Assembly (NCBI RefSeq): GCF_001078705.1
Contig: NZ_CDMW01000001.1
Span: forward strand, 1,419,541-1,483,540
From: Streptococcus sanguinis
GTDB taxonomy: Bacteria; Bacillota; Bacilli; Lactobacillales; Streptococcaceae
Length of the DNA: 64,000 bases
Direction: 5' to 3'
A program made the position numbers and the translations under genes. This document shows positions 36,439 to 45,352 of the stretch, piece by piece. The notes under the pieces were generated by a model that saw nothing but the letters and a program-made list of their open reading frames with translations, had not been told where the DNA came from and ran no database searches. Numbering within the stretch: position 1 is the first letter of the stretch; every line of letters begins with the position of its first letter.

Positions 36439-37761
36439 CTATTCTAATAACTTAGTAATATTCCTGATTTTTTTCACTTGCTTAGTCGAAGCTTTAAGGA
36501 TACGAACGGAGCCGTTGATTGGTAGAGAAATGACCTTGCCAGGCAGATAGGCCACTGTCTTGGCCAGACGCTTGGCAGCACTTTCCTCTGGGCTAAGCTC
36601 GTTATGGAAGTCCTTGGAAATGGTCAAATCCAGATAAAACTCATAGACTCTGCGACCAGAATTCTCCGCTGAAATCTCATAGAGCTTGTCTGCTAACTTC
36701 TGCTCATCCATATCAGGTGTCGCAATAATTGCCTCTAAAATAGCGCCTGATAAATCTCTCTCTTGGTAATAAAGGGTCCCAAAAATCTTGTCACTGATAA
36801 CATTATCTAGATAAGGATTGCCATGAGCAATAATCGGTGTGCCGCTGGCTAAGCTTTCCAGATAAGTCAGACCTTGAGTCTCACTGGTTGAGGCAGAGAT
36901 AAAGAAATCCGCAGCTTTATAGTAAAGGGCAGTATCACTAGGAGCAATCATCCCCGTAAAGATGACAGCTTCTTCAATCTGAAGCTTGGCAACCAGTTCT
37001 TTCAAGTCTTCGGCATAGGGACCGTCGCCGACAATGACTAGCTTGACTTTGTCATTTTCTTCAAGGATGGCAGGCATCGCCTCAACGATAGCCTGGATAT
37101 TCTTTTCATAAGAAATACGGGACAGACTGAGCAGCATAATCTCATCTTCAGCTATTCCTAGCTTGAAACGAAGCTTCTTAATATCCTCACGCGAAATTTC
37201 TGGCCGCTCAAACTTCGCCAGCTCAATCCCTGTCGGAATTACTCGTTTTTCTGCTTCGATTTTATAATTAACCAAAAGGTCATAAACAATCTCACTAGGG
37301 CAGATAACCCCATCCAAGTCACTCATGAAGCCACGGACGATGTACTTAACCATGCTAGGACGGATGACCATTCCCTTGGCAATATAGTGCACATAATCCT
37401 CATACTGGGTATGGTAGGTATGTACTACCGGAATCCGCAGCTCTTTAGCAATCCAAATCCCCAGCAGCCCTAGTGAAAACTCAGTCTGGGTATGGATAAT
37501 ATCCAGCTGGTACTGACGGGCAATTTCTAAGGCATGAGAAAAGCCTCGGTAAGCCACTCTTCGGTCCTTAAAGGCAAAGAAAGGTACGCTGGGAATCCGA
37601 ATAATCTGCCAATCCTCATAACGATTGACATCCTTGTCCGTCGTCGTAAAAATAAATACCGTGTGACCTAGTTTTTCCAGCTCCGTCTTCAAAGTCCGAA
37701 TACTGGTAGCAACCCCAGAGACCTGAGGAAAATAGGTATCTGTAAAAAGACCAATACGCAT
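36439..37761 (-). CDS. GT4 glycosyltransferase, 1,2-diacylglycerol 3-glucosyltransferase-like
   Basis: 440 residues: GT-B fold with MRIGLFTDTYFPQVSGVATSIRTL at the start and the GT4 nucleotide-sugar site (SRISYEKNIQAIVEA, VIVGDGPYAEDL, ISASTSETQGLTYLESLASGTPIIA with the E-x7-E motif). It matches the pneumococcal monoglucosyldiacylglycerol synthase next to cpoA and the GBS IagA-type enzyme, supplying the glycolipid anchor of lipoteichoic acid. The frame opens 11 codons earlier, overlapping the upstream gene; the ATG at 37761, one base after that gene's stop, is preferred. Confidence 0.87.
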   Translation of the reverse strand: MRIGLFTDTYFPQVSGVATSIRTLKTELEKLGHTVFIFTTTDKDVNRYEDWQIIRIPSVPFFAFKDRRVAYRGFSHALEIARQYQLDIIHTQTEFSLGLLGIWIAKELRIPVVHTYHTQYEDYVHYIAKGMVIRPSMVKYIVRGFMSDLDGVICPSEIVYDLLVNYKIEAEKRVIPTGIELAKFERPEISREDIKKLRFKLGIAEDEIMLLSLSRISYEKNIQAIVEAMPAILEENDKVKLVIVGDGPYAEDLKELVAKLQIEEAVIFTGMIAPSDTALYYKAADFFISASTSETQGLTYLESLASGTPIIAHGNPYLDNVISDKIFGTLYYQERDLSGAILEAIIATPDMDEQKLADKLYEISAENSGRRVYEFYLDLTISKDFHNELSPEESAAKRLAKTVAYLPGKVISLPINGSVRILKASTKQVKKIRNITKLLE

Positions 37762-37762
37762 C

Positions 37763-38761
37763 TTACATCTCCAAAACTGTTTGATAAGCCTCAACTAACT
37801 GACCTGAGACATCGTCAATGGACCGGCTTCTAGCCACCTGATAGCCTGCTTCACGCTTGTCCACCTTTTTGTCTAAGATATTTCTCAGTGACTGGACAAA
37901 CTCATCTACATTGTTGCAGAGCTCAGCTGAATGCTCATCCACCCAACCCTGGTAGACCGGGATATCACGCAGCACAACATTCTGCTCACTGGCCAAGGCT
38001 TCCAGGACAACAATTCCTTCAGTTTCCTCATAGGACGGGAAAAAGAAGGCATCCGCTCCAGACATGGCTCCCTGAAATACCGCTCCCTTAAAATAACCAG
38101 GGAATTCGACATTATCAGGGTGGTCAAAGAGAACCAGACGACGAATCTTGCGCGGAATCAGCCAGAGATTGATAGAGCCCAGCCAGATAAAGCGTACATC
38201 AGGCATCCTGCGGGCAACCTCTACAAAATCCTCAATCCCCTTGCGGCGGAAATAAAGTCCAGCACAGACGACCACCTTCTGCCCCTCTTTAATCTTAAAA
38301 TACTTTTTAAAAACTTCTTCCTTGCGAGCATCTTTCTTATACTTAGGCAGGTCAATACCGTTTGACACAGCTACCATGGGTGTAGTGACACCATAAGACT
38401 GGATAAGCTGCTTAGAATACTCTGAAGGCGTGATAATAAAATCCGCCTTTTTATACATGTGCGTCAGATATTTACCAAAGAGCGGGGCGAAAAGATTGGA
38501 ACCAATAAAGGAATTTTCAAAGTCCTCCTTGGTCGAATGCCCATGCATAATCACTTTTTTATTGCCCCTTTTGGCAGCATGGAGGAGAAGCAAGCTACGG
38601 GGACCATAGGTATTGATGTGGACCACATCATAATCTCCTAAAACGTCCGTCGTATAAGGAATCCCAGCCAAATCCAAGGCATGCATCTGATGCTGGAGGG
38701 CTCGGCCGATTCCTGATTTCTCCAAAACGGACTTTCCTTCAAGATACAGTAATACTTTCAT
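37763..38761 (-). CDS. cpoA: GT4 glycosyltransferase, CpoA-like glycolipid synthase
   Basis: 332 residues. N-terminal MKVLLYLEGKSVLEKSGIGRALQHQ, then GHSTKEDFENSFIGSNLFAPLFGKYL, ITPSEYSKQLIQSYGV and the GT4 site ADAFFFPSYEETEGIVVLEALASEQNVV. In pneumococcus CpoA adds galactose to glucosyl-diacylglycerol and is followed by the glucosyltransferase gene, as here (one base apart). The peripheral membrane location is inferred from the lipid substrate. Confidence 0.87.
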   Translation of the reverse strand: MKVLLYLEGKSVLEKSGIGRALQHQMHALDLAGIPYTTDVLGDYDVVHINTYGPRSLLLLHAAKRGNKKVIMHGHSTKEDFENSFIGSNLFAPLFGKYLTHMYKKADFIITPSEYSKQLIQSYGVTTPMVAVSNGIDLPKYKKDARKEEVFKKYFKIKEGQKVVVCAGLYFRRKGIEDFVEVARRMPDVRFIWLGSINLWLIPRKIRRLVLFDHPDNVEFPGYFKGAVFQGAMSGADAFFFPSYEETEGIVVLEALASEQNVVLRDIPVYQGWVDEHSAELCNNVDEFVQSLRNILDKKVDKREAGYQVARSRSIDDVSGQLVEAYQTVLEM

Positions 38762-38872
38762 ACTTCCTATTATACCTAAAATAAAATAAAAAGGAAAACC
38801 ACAAGGGCAAATGAGGTAAAAAATCCATCCAAAGCCTGATAAAGCTTAGAAAAACGTTCTAACTGAACGGAA

Positions 38873-38902
38873 ACACAAAAAAGCTGAGGTATAGTACCTC
38901 TG
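38873..38902 (-). terminator. Terminator of ccpA
   Basis: GAGGTA-TAG-TACCTC core, followed on the minus strand by CAGCTTTTTT. The surrounding gap (38762-39007) holds nothing else recognisable. Confidence 0.65.
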
Positions 38903-39007
38903 CCTCGCTTCATAATCATGAAACTCTCTTAAAGCAGTAGTTTGCTTGGTCTCCTTTGTCGCTTTTCAAGCTCAGAAGACTTGATAATAAAGCTTCTATC
39001 TCACCGC

Positions 39008-40012
39008 TTATTTCCGAGTTGATTTACGCTCGCTAATGCTGTGAGCCAGGAGAACTTCGCGTTCTTCCAATTCTTCCTTATGCATAATCTTAGTCAGCAT
39101 GCGCATACTGATAGCGCCGATGTCATAGAGGGGCTGACCGATTGTGGAAAGGTTAGGACGAGTGAAACGAGCTACTTGCGAATCATCACTGGTAATGATT
39201 TCAAAATCTTCTGGAACCTTGATGCCTTGATCAGACAGACCATTTAAGAGGCCTGCTGCCAGTTCATCTCCTGTGACAAAAGCTGCTGTTGCTTTGGAAG
39301 CAATAACACGTTCTGCCAAGTGGTAGCCATCATCATAAGAATATTTTGATTCAAAAACCAAGCCTTCGCTGTAAGAAAGTTTCTTGTTCTTCAAGCCATC
39401 TTTATAGCCTGATAGACGGATTTTCCCGTTGATATCATCTACAAGAGGTCCGCTGACAAAGGCAATTTTCTTATTGCGCTTAGCCAGTAATTCTACAGCA
39501 TCAACCGTTGCTTGTTTGTAGTCAATATTAACGCTCGGAAGCTGATGCTCCACATCGACAGTACCCGCCAAAACGACCGGTGTGCGCGAACGTGAAAACT
39601 CTGAGCGAATTTTCTCTGTCAGATGATAGCCCATGAAAATAATGCCATCCACCTGTTTAGAAAAGAGAGTATTGACAACGGATACTTCCTTATCATCGTC
39701 CTCATCACTGTTAGCCAAGACAATGTTGTATTTATACATTTCGGCAATATCATCAATCCCTTTTGCCAAGGTTGAGAAATAGCTATTGGTAATATTTGGA
39801 ATGACAACGCCGACGGTTGTAGTCTTCTTGCTGGCTAGTCCACGTGCTACTGCATTTGGACGATAGTCAAGACGATCAATGACCTCTAAAACTTTTTTAC
39901 GTGTGTTTTCTTTGACGTTCTTGTTTCCATTCACTACCCGACTGACTGTCGCCATCGAAACTCCCGCTTCACGGGCGACATCATAAATGGTTACTGTGTC
40001 GTCTGTGTTCAT
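39008..40012 (-). CDS. ccpA: Catabolite control protein A
   Basis: 334-residue LacI-family regulator, the master of carbon catabolite repression in Firmicutes; binds cre sites with HPr-Ser-P. HTH and hinge helix VTIYDVAREAGVSMATVSRVVNGNKNV and NAVARGLASKKT; periplasmic-binding-like core with VVIPNITNSYFSTLAKGIDDI, GIIFMGYHLTEK and DDSQVARFTRPNLSTIGQPLYDIG. Divergent from pepQ, the classic arrangement. Candidate cre boxes in this window are at 40079, 54779, 57375 and 63187. Confidence 0.96.
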   Translation of the reverse strand: MNTDDTVTIYDVAREAGVSMATVSRVVNGNKNVKENTRKKVLEVIDRLDYRPNAVARGLASKKTTTVGVVIPNITNSYFSTLAKGIDDIAEMYKYNIVLANSDEDDDKEVSVVNTLFSKQVDGIIFMGYHLTEKIRSEFSRSRTPVVLAGTVDVEHQLPSVNIDYKQATVDAVELLAKRNKKIAFVSGPLVDDINGKIRLSGYKDGLKNKKLSYSEGLVFESKYSYDDGYHLAERVIASKATAAFVTGDELAAGLLNGLSDQGIKVPEDFEIITSDDSQVARFTRPNLSTIGQPLYDIGAISMRMLTKIMHKEELEEREVLLAHSISERKSTRK

Positions 40013-40031
40013 ATAGTTTCCTTTCTTCTAT

Positions 40032-40048
40032 TGAAAATATCGTTTTCA
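40032..40048. repeat. Inverted repeat TGAAAA-N5-TTTTCA upstream of ccpA
   Basis: A 6-bp dyad with a central ATCG, close to but not matching the cre consensus, 20 bases before the ccpA start. Could be an autoregulatory operator. Confidence 0.35.
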
Positions 40049-40078
40049 CTTTCCTACATTCACCATTTTATCACTTCT

Positions 40079-40092
40079 TGTAAACACTTTCA
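40079..40092. promoter_or_regulatory. cre-like site between ccpA and pepQ
   Basis: TGTAAACACTTTCA matches the cre consensus TGNAANCGNWNNCW at all but one fixed position (CA instead of CG). Position between the divergent genes fits CcpA autoregulation, known in related species. Confidence 0.45.
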
Positions 40093-40174
40093 AGTATTTT
40101 GATAAGTTTTTGAAAAGTCTTGCTTTTTTTGACATTTTTTGCCAAAATAGAGGCATAGAAAGAAGGTTGTGACC

Positions 40175-41257
40175 ATGACAAAAATCCAACAAATCACCCA
40201 CTATCTCGAGAATGAGAAGCTAGATGCTGCTGTTCTGTCTGATCCAGTCACTATCAATTATCTGACTGGTTTTTATAGCGACCCGCATGAGCGGCAGATG
40301 TTTTTGTTTGTCTATCCTGACCATGAGCCCCTGCTCTTCGTGCCTGCTCTAGAGGTTGAGCGTGCCTCAGGAGCTGTCCCCTTTTCAGTTCTTGGTTATA
40401 TGGACTCTGAAAATCCTTGGCAGAAGATTAAAGCTGCCTTGCCGGCTCACTCCTTCAAGACTGTCGCTCTTGAGTTTGATAACTTGATTTTGACCAAATA
40501 CCATGGATTGAAAACTGTCTTTGATAGTGCAGAATTTGCCAACCTGACTCCTTACGTCAACCGCTTGCGCTTGATCAAATCAGCCGACGAAATCCAGAAA
40601 ATGCTGGTAGCTGGGCAATATGCTGACAAGGCTGTCAATATCGGTTTTGACAATATCTCACTGGACAATACTGAAACAGATATCATCGCTCAGATTGACT
40701 TTGCCATCAAGCGCGAAGGCTATGAGATGAGCTTTGAAACCATGGTGCTGACGGGAAATAATGCAGCCAATCCGCACGGCATTCCCGGTGCCAATAAAGT
40801 CGAAAATAACGCCCTCCTGCTCTTTGACCTCGGCTGTATGGTCAATGGCTACGCCAGCGATATGACGCGGACTGTTGCTGTTGGCCAGCCTGACCAGTTC
40901 AAAAAAGATATCTACCATCTGACATTGGAAGCCCAGCAAGCTGCTCTTAACTTTATCAAGCCAGGTGTCACAGCTCATGAAGTAGACCGTGCCTCTCGGC
41001 AAGTCATCGAAAAAGCTGGCTATGGTGAGTATTTCAACCACCGTCTCGGCCATGGTATCGGTATGGATGTTCACGAATTCCCATCCATCATGGAGGGCAA
41101 CGACATGGTCATCGAAGAAGGCATGTGCTTCTCTGTTGAGCCTGGTATTTACATCCCTGGCAAGGTCGGTGTCCGCATCGAAGACTGCGGCCATGTCACT
41201 AAGAATGGTTTTGAACTCTTCACCGAGACTAGCAAGGACTTGTTGTATTTTGAATAG
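40175..41257 (+). CDS. pepQ: Xaa-Pro dipeptidase
   Basis: 360-residue M24 family metallopeptidase that cleaves X-Pro dipeptides in the cytoplasm. Creatinase-like N-terminal domain (AVLSDPVTINYLTGFYSDPHERQ) and pita-bread catalytic domain with metal ligands in LLFDLGCMVNGYASDMTRTVAVG, HRLGHGIGMDVHEFPSI, SVEPGIYIPGKVGVRIED. A GTG lies two codons upstream, but AAGG is 8 bases before the ATG at 40175. Divergent from ccpA. Confidence 0.95.
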   Translation: MTKIQQITHYLENEKLDAAVLSDPVTINYLTGFYSDPHERQMFLFVYPDHEPLLFVPALEVERASGAVPFSVLGYMDSENPWQKIKAALPAHSFKTVALEFDNLILTKYHGLKTVFDSAEFANLTPYVNRLRLIKSADEIQKMLVAGQYADKAVNIGFDNISLDNTETDIIAQIDFAIKREGYEMSFETMVLTGNNAANPHGIPGANKVENNALLLFDLGCMVNGYASDMTRTVAVGQPDQFKKDIYHLTLEAQQAALNFIKPGVTAHEVDRASRQVIEKAGYGEYFNHRLGHGIGMDVHEFPSIMEGNDMVIEEGMCFSVEPGIYIPGKVGVRIEDCGHVTKNGFELFTETSKDLLYFE

Positions 41258-41384
41258 AATTTTATAATCTTATATTATGTCTTGAATGATTATTGGACTT
41301 GGCAAAGGACTTCTGGTTCTTTAAGCTATCATTGTTGGACATTGTTATAGCTGTCTCAGTCCTTACGCATTTATAATTTCTAAA

Positions 41385-41412
41385 AACGATAGAAATGTTT
41401 CTGTCGTTTTTT
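41385..41412 (+). terminator. Terminator downstream of pepQ
   Basis: AACGATAGAAA and TTTCTGTCGTT form an 11-bp stem (one T-G pair) with a 2-base spacer, then a T-run. It lies 128 bases after the pepQ stop. Confidence 0.8.
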
Positions 41413-41440
41413 CTTGTTTCCTGGTATTTATAATAAGTCA

Positions 41441-41512
41441 TTAAAGGGCACCAGCTTTTCCTCCAATGACGTCGTCTGTCAGAGACATTCCGAAGAACTC
41501 AATTACTCCGCT
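41441..41512 (-). pseudogene. Short orphan frame, possible gene remnant
   Basis: Between two stops the minus strand reads SGVIEFFGMSLTDDVIGGK and AGAL before TAA. The composition looks coding (SLTDDVIGGK), but there is no start codon with a ribosome binding site and no continuation. Likely a remnant of a decayed gene or mobile element; family unknown. Confidence 0.3.
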
Positions 41513-41602
41513 CTAACCAGTTTTTACACTAGCAAGATGATTTCATCACTGAAAAGATAAAGCGTCATTAAACCTTGTCATATCATAGGTTTTTATCCCT
41601 TC

Positions 41603-41631
41603 TTGCCCTTCTGATTTAAAAATGTTATAAT
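41603..41631 (+). promoter_or_regulatory. Promoter of the siderophore-type ABC operon
   Basis: TTGCCC (41603-41608), 17-bp spacer, TATAAT (41626-41631), about 50 bases before the ATG at 41683. Confidence 0.6.
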
Positions 41632-41682
41632 TTTTTATGAAATTGTCTAAAAATTCTAATCTTTGCTGTTAAGGAGGTCTGG

Positions 41683-42729
41683 ATGCTCTTCAAAAGGTCA
41701 GAAAATCACGGATTTTCTCGCTATGTCTGCCTACTCTTGCTTCTCATCATTTTTCTGGCTTTCTCCCTCTTTTTAGCTGTATCTTTGGGATCTGTCACTA
41801 TTGACATACAAGATACTTACCAGATTATTTTCAGCAAGCTTGGTTTTTACCTCGGCATAGGCAAACTATCTCCGTCTACAATCGCAATTGTTTGGAACAT
41901 GCGGGTTCCAAGAGTGCTTTTGGGAATCCTAGCTGGTGCTGGCCTTTCTGTCTGTGGCAGCGTCATGCAATCTACTGTCAATAATCCCATCGCAGAGCCT
42001 TATATCCTAGGAATTTCAGCGGGTGCAACCTTCGGAGCCACACTGAGCATTATCTTAGGGCTCAAATCCATTACTGGCACAGGTGCCTTTATAGGAGCCA
42101 TTCTGGCATCGGCAGTGGTCCTTTTTATCGCATCCATACAGGGAAAAATGACGACAAGCAGTCTGATTTTATCAGGAACAGTTGTAAATGCCCTTTTTAT
42201 CGCCTTTTCCAACTTTATCATTTCTGTCGGTGCTAATGCTGACAGCCTTATGACGATCAAGTTCTGGACCATGGGCTCGCTGGCCGGAACTTCTTGGTCA
42301 GATCTTACCTTGCCAGCTCTTGTTGTTGTTCTCTCCTTTTTGTTTTTCTGTTCCCAGTATCGTATTTTCAATACTATGATGATGGGGGACGAAGCAGCTT
42401 TAACATTAGGGGTACCTCTGCGTTTTTACTGGTTCCTCTATATCACAGTTGTCGCAGTCATGACTGCGGTGCTGGTTGCCTGCTGTGGTATTATCGGCTT
42501 TGTCGGACTAATCACTCCGCACATTGCTCGCAGATTAGTTGGTACCAACTACAAAAGGCTCTTTCCTATCGCTACCCTGCTCGGCTCTCTCTTTCTTGTC
42601 TGGGCAGATGTTTTGGCTCGAATTTTGGTCAAAAATGCCGAGCTGCCGATTGGGATCTTCACCGCTTTGGTCGGTGCCCCCTTCTTTATCTACATTGTAG
42701 CCAAAAGCCGAAAGGAGGTAAGCAGCTGA
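41683..42729 (+). CDS. FecCD-family iron-chelate ABC transporter permease
   Basis: 348 residues, about ten membrane helices. BtuC/FecCD family signatures: WNMRVPRVLLGILAGAGLSVCGSVMQ, NNPIAEPYILGISAGATFGA, MGSLAGTSWSDL, and the coupling region GIIGFVGLITPHIARRLVG. Imports Fe-siderophore, haem or cobalamin-type compounds with the following ATPase and binding protein. AAGGAGG precedes the ATG. Only one permease gene, so a homodimer. Confidence 0.92.
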   Translation: MLFKRSENHGFSRYVCLLLLLIIFLAFSLFLAVSLGSVTIDIQDTYQIIFSKLGFYLGIGKLSPSTIAIVWNMRVPRVLLGILAGAGLSVCGSVMQSTVNNPIAEPYILGISAGATFGATLSIILGLKSITGTGAFIGAILASAVVLFIASIQGKMTTSSLILSGTVVNALFIAFSNFIISVGANADSLMTIKFWTMGSLAGTSWSDLTLPALVVVLSFLFFCSQYRIFNTMMMGDEAALTLGVPLRFYWFLYITVVAVMTAVLVACCGIIGFVGLITPHIARRLVGTNYKRLFPIATLLGSLFLVWADVLARILVKNAELPIGIFTALVGAPFFIYIVAKSRKEVSS

Positions 42730-42730
42730 T

Positions 42731-43486
42731 ATGGATCTAACTTGCCAAGATATCCACTATTCTATTGGCCCAAAAGAGATTTTAAAAGGGATTTCGCTCA
42801 AGGTCGAGGGAAATCAGTTTCACACCATTTTAGGGCCCAACGGAAGCGGCAAAACTAGTCTGCTCAAAACCATCTACCGCCAAATCAAACCTGACAGCGG
42901 GGACATTTATCTAAACGGAAGGCCACTTGAACAGGTCAGCATAAAAAAAGCAGCCCAGAAAATAGCCGTTGTAACTCAGTTTAACCATCTTCAGTTTGAC
43001 TGCACTGTCCAAGAAATCGTCATGCTGGGCAGGACGCCCCATCTGTCCCTTTTTCAAAAAGAGAGCGAAAAAGACTACGCCCTTGTCCGTCATGCCTTGA
43101 GACAGGTGGACATGCTAGACAAGGGAGAGCGAACCTATCTATCCCTGTCTGGTGGTGAGAAGCAAAGAGTCCTGCTGGCACGCGCTTTGGCCCAGCAGCC
43201 AAGCCTACTGCTCCTAGACGAGCCGACCAATCATCTGGACATCAAATACCAGCTGGATATGCTGCGTATCGTCAAAAACCTCAACATCAATGTTTTGGCT
43301 GTTTTACACGATATCCAACTGGCTTGTCGGTATTCAGACTATTTGTACCTCATGAAGGGAGGTGAGATTGCATACCAAGGCGCTCCAAAGGAGGCCATCA
43401 CCCATGATTCACTGCAAGCCGTTTACGGTATTCAGAGCAAAGTAATCTGGACCAAGGATCGGCAGGCCATGATTCAGTATCTATAA
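42731..43486 (+). CDS. Iron-chelate ABC transporter ATP-binding protein
   Basis: 251 residues, FepC/BtuD type: Walker A GPNGSGKTS, Q-loop VTQFNHL, signature LSGGEKQRVLLARALAQQ, Walker B LLLLDEPTNHLDI, H-loop VLHDIQLACRYSD. One base after the permease gene. The end of the permease gene contains the ribosome binding site AAGGAGG. Confidence 0.93.
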   Translation: MDLTCQDIHYSIGPKEILKGISLKVEGNQFHTILGPNGSGKTSLLKTIYRQIKPDSGDIYLNGRPLEQVSIKKAAQKIAVVTQFNHLQFDCTVQEIVMLGRTPHLSLFQKESEKDYALVRHALRQVDMLDKGERTYLSLSGGEKQRVLLARALAQQPSLLLLDEPTNHLDIKYQLDMLRIVKNLNINVLAVLHDIQLACRYSDYLYLMKGGEIAYQGAPKEAITHDSLQAVYGIQSKVIWTKDRQAMIQYL

Positions 43487-43541
43487 GAGCCTGCTCTCAG
43501 CTTTATCTATACAAGCTCCAAGCCCAAGAAAGGAAGGCAAT

Positions 43542-44570
43542 ATGAAAAAAACACTCAGTATCTTACTCGTCGCAACTGCTGCACTGACAATGGCAGCCTG
43601 CAATTCTTCCTCTAAGGAAAGTACGAAAGAAAGCGCAACTTCACAATCTTCCTCCAAAACAGAAAGCGCGAAAAAGAGCACAGCAGAGACAAAATATCCA
43701 GTGACAATCAAAACTTACGATGCCGAAGGCAAGGAGATTGATCAGGTATTTGAAAAGGCACCGGAAAAGGTCATCACCAACAACCTTTCGACGACCGAAA
43801 TCTTGATTGAACTAGGATTGAAAGACAAGATCGCAGGTATGCTCAATCCAGACAACGATGTCACAGATAAATACAAGGCTGATATTGCCACCATTCCGCA
43901 AGTCGGCGACAAGAAAACCGTGTCACAGGAAACTGTGCTATCCTATGAGCCAGATGCTCTTCTTGGGCGAAACATGATGTTTTCTGAGAAGTCTCTGGGG
44001 ACAGTCAGTGCCTGGAATGAAAACAAAATCCCTGTCTACACACAGAAGGCTTCCCTGTCTAATACCAAGCAAGACCTAGGCAATATCGTTGAAGATGTCA
44101 AGAACATAGGAAACATCTTTAATGTTCAGGACAAGGCCAATCAGTATGCTGACCAGCTGCAGGCAAGAATTGACAGTGTTAAGAAGACCAATAAAGCTAG
44201 CCAAGGCGAAAAGAAAAAAGCGCTCATCATGTGTGCCTACAACGATGAGACTTTCGGTGCCTATAAGTCAGCCCTGCAGGAGAGCCTGCTTAACCAGCTC
44301 GGCTATACCAATGTAGCGACTGGAACCTCTGACCTAACCTTGGAAAATCTAGTCTCTATGGATCCAGAAGTCATCATCTACGTAACCAGCGACCGCAACA
44401 AGGCCATGGATGAACAAGCAGTTGATCTAATGAAAGCTAATCCCGTTCTGGAAGATGTCCCAGCGGTCAAAAATCAGAAGATTATGACCATCTCCTATGA
44501 TGAGTTCATGGATTATGGTCCTGCTGTAATCGACTCACTCGAGAAAATCAATGACTTTGTCAATAAATAA
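43542..44570 (+). CDS. Iron-chelate ABC transporter substrate-binding lipoprotein
   Basis: 342 residues. Lipobox MAAC (residues 17-20) followed by a Ser/Lys/Glu linker (~20-50), then a cluster A-II/class III binding fold: APEKVITNNLSTTEILIELGLKDKIAG, IPQVGDKKTVSQETVLSYEPDALLG, LENLVSMDPEVIIYVTSDRN. This fold binds siderophores, haem or vitamin B12. An AAGGAAGG box precedes the ATG. Ligand not determinable from sequence. Confidence 0.92.
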   Translation: MKKTLSILLVATAALTMAACNSSSKESTKESATSQSSSKTESAKKSTAETKYPVTIKTYDAEGKEIDQVFEKAPEKVITNNLSTTEILIELGLKDKIAGMLNPDNDVTDKYKADIATIPQVGDKKTVSQETVLSYEPDALLGRNMMFSEKSLGTVSAWNENKIPVYTQKASLSNTKQDLGNIVEDVKNIGNIFNVQDKANQYADQLQARIDSVKKTNKASQGEKKKALIMCAYNDETFGAYKSALQESLLNQLGYTNVATGTSDLTLENLVSMDPEVIIYVTSDRNKAMDEQAVDLMKANPVLEDVPAVKNQKIMTISYDEFMDYGPAVIDSLEKINDFVNK

Positions 44571-45243
44571 GACCTTTGTCTGGGAGGGGATCACAGTCAA
44601 TATTGCTCTGCCCCAAGAGTATGACGGATCACGACCTTATCCAGCAATCTTGCTAAATGATGGCCAGATAAACTACCTAAGCAGGCTTTCCTCATCGGTA
44701 ATCTTGATCGGACTGATATCCAACAACAGGCTGGACGATTTTACACCCTGGAAAGCCAATGCTCTAAAACCTGGCAATCCTGATTTTGGCGGCAGAGCAG
44801 ATAGCTATCACCAAAAGCTTTTCAGAGGTATATTAGCAGAAATCAGACAGCTCTACCTACTGGATGATAAGAGAATTGCCTATGGTGGCTACTCTCTCGG
44901 TGGATTAGCGGCTATTTACAGTCTCTATAGCGTCTGCGAGATTCCTTGTGTCTTTTCTATCTGCGGTTCCTTTTGGTACCCAGGTTTTACCGACTATTGC
45001 CGGACACAGGACTTGAAAAACAAGGACTGTCTGGTTTATTTGCAGAATGGAAAGACAGAAGGTGCGAATCATTCGAACCGACTTTCCAAGGCTCCTTTCT
45101 ATGCTGAAGAAATTCATCGCTTGATTCAGAAAGAAATCCTTACCACGTGCTCCGTCTTTGATCCTTATGGACATCATGAAGCCATCAAAGAGCGCTATAC
45201 CGCCTTTGCCGACTGGCTGGCCACACAATGGCATATCGACTAA
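44551..45243 (+). CDS. Alpha/beta-hydrolase esterase, possible siderophore esterase
   Basis: 230 residues of the putative-esterase (esterase D / Fes-IroE-BesA) family. Nucleophile elbow GYSLGG (around Ser114), an early PAILLNDGQ strand and a late catalytic-His segment DPYGHHEAIKERY. The gene overlaps the binding-protein gene by 20 bases, so translation is coupled to the importer. No signal peptide: the enzyme would act in the cytoplasm, where it could hydrolyse an imported ester-type siderophore to release iron. This role is inference from family and operon. Confidence 0.82.
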   Translation: MTLSINKTFVWEGITVNIALPQEYDGSRPYPAILLNDGQINYLSRLSSSVILIGLISNNRLDDFTPWKANALKPGNPDFGGRADSYHQKLFRGILAEIRQLYLLDDKRIAYGGYSLGGLAAIYSLYSVCEIPCVFSICGSFWYPGFTDYCRTQDLKNKDCLVYLQNGKTEGANHSNRLSKAPFYAEEIHRLIQKEILTTCSVFDPYGHHEAIKERYTAFADWLATQWHID

Positions 45244-45250
45244 TGAAAAA

Positions 45251-45289
45251 CCCCTTTGTCAGCTGCTGTAAGTGACAAAGGGGATTTTT
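45251..45289 (+). terminator. Terminator of the ABC/esterase operon
   Basis: CCCCTTTGTCA (45251-45261) and TGACAAAGGGG (45273-45283) form an 11-bp perfect stem, followed by ATTTTTA. Confidence 0.85.
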
Positions 45290-45352
45290 AGTTTATTAAT
45301 GCAGGCAAAAGACTCTCATCAGTAAAATGGTAAAAGTCTTGAGTAGAAAGAT

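Larger units (their letters stand above)
41258..41682. other. 425-base gap between pepQ and the iron-type ABC operon
   Basis: Holds the pepQ terminator (41385-41412), a short minus-strand frame with coding character but no start (41441-41512), and the promoter of the ABC operon (41603-41631). No Fur-box-like 19-bp dyad found before the operon. The rest shows nothing recognisable. Confidence 0.5.

Noticed and set aside
38762-38790. TATAAT directly before cpoA as its promoter
   Set aside because: Only seven bases separate it from the ATG and no -35 stands at the right distance, so it would give a leaderless message without the ribosome binding site it overlaps.
41560-41682. Fur box before the iron-type ABC operon
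   Set aside because: Only AT-rich sequence; no 19-bp dyad like GATAATGATTATCATTATC could be found.
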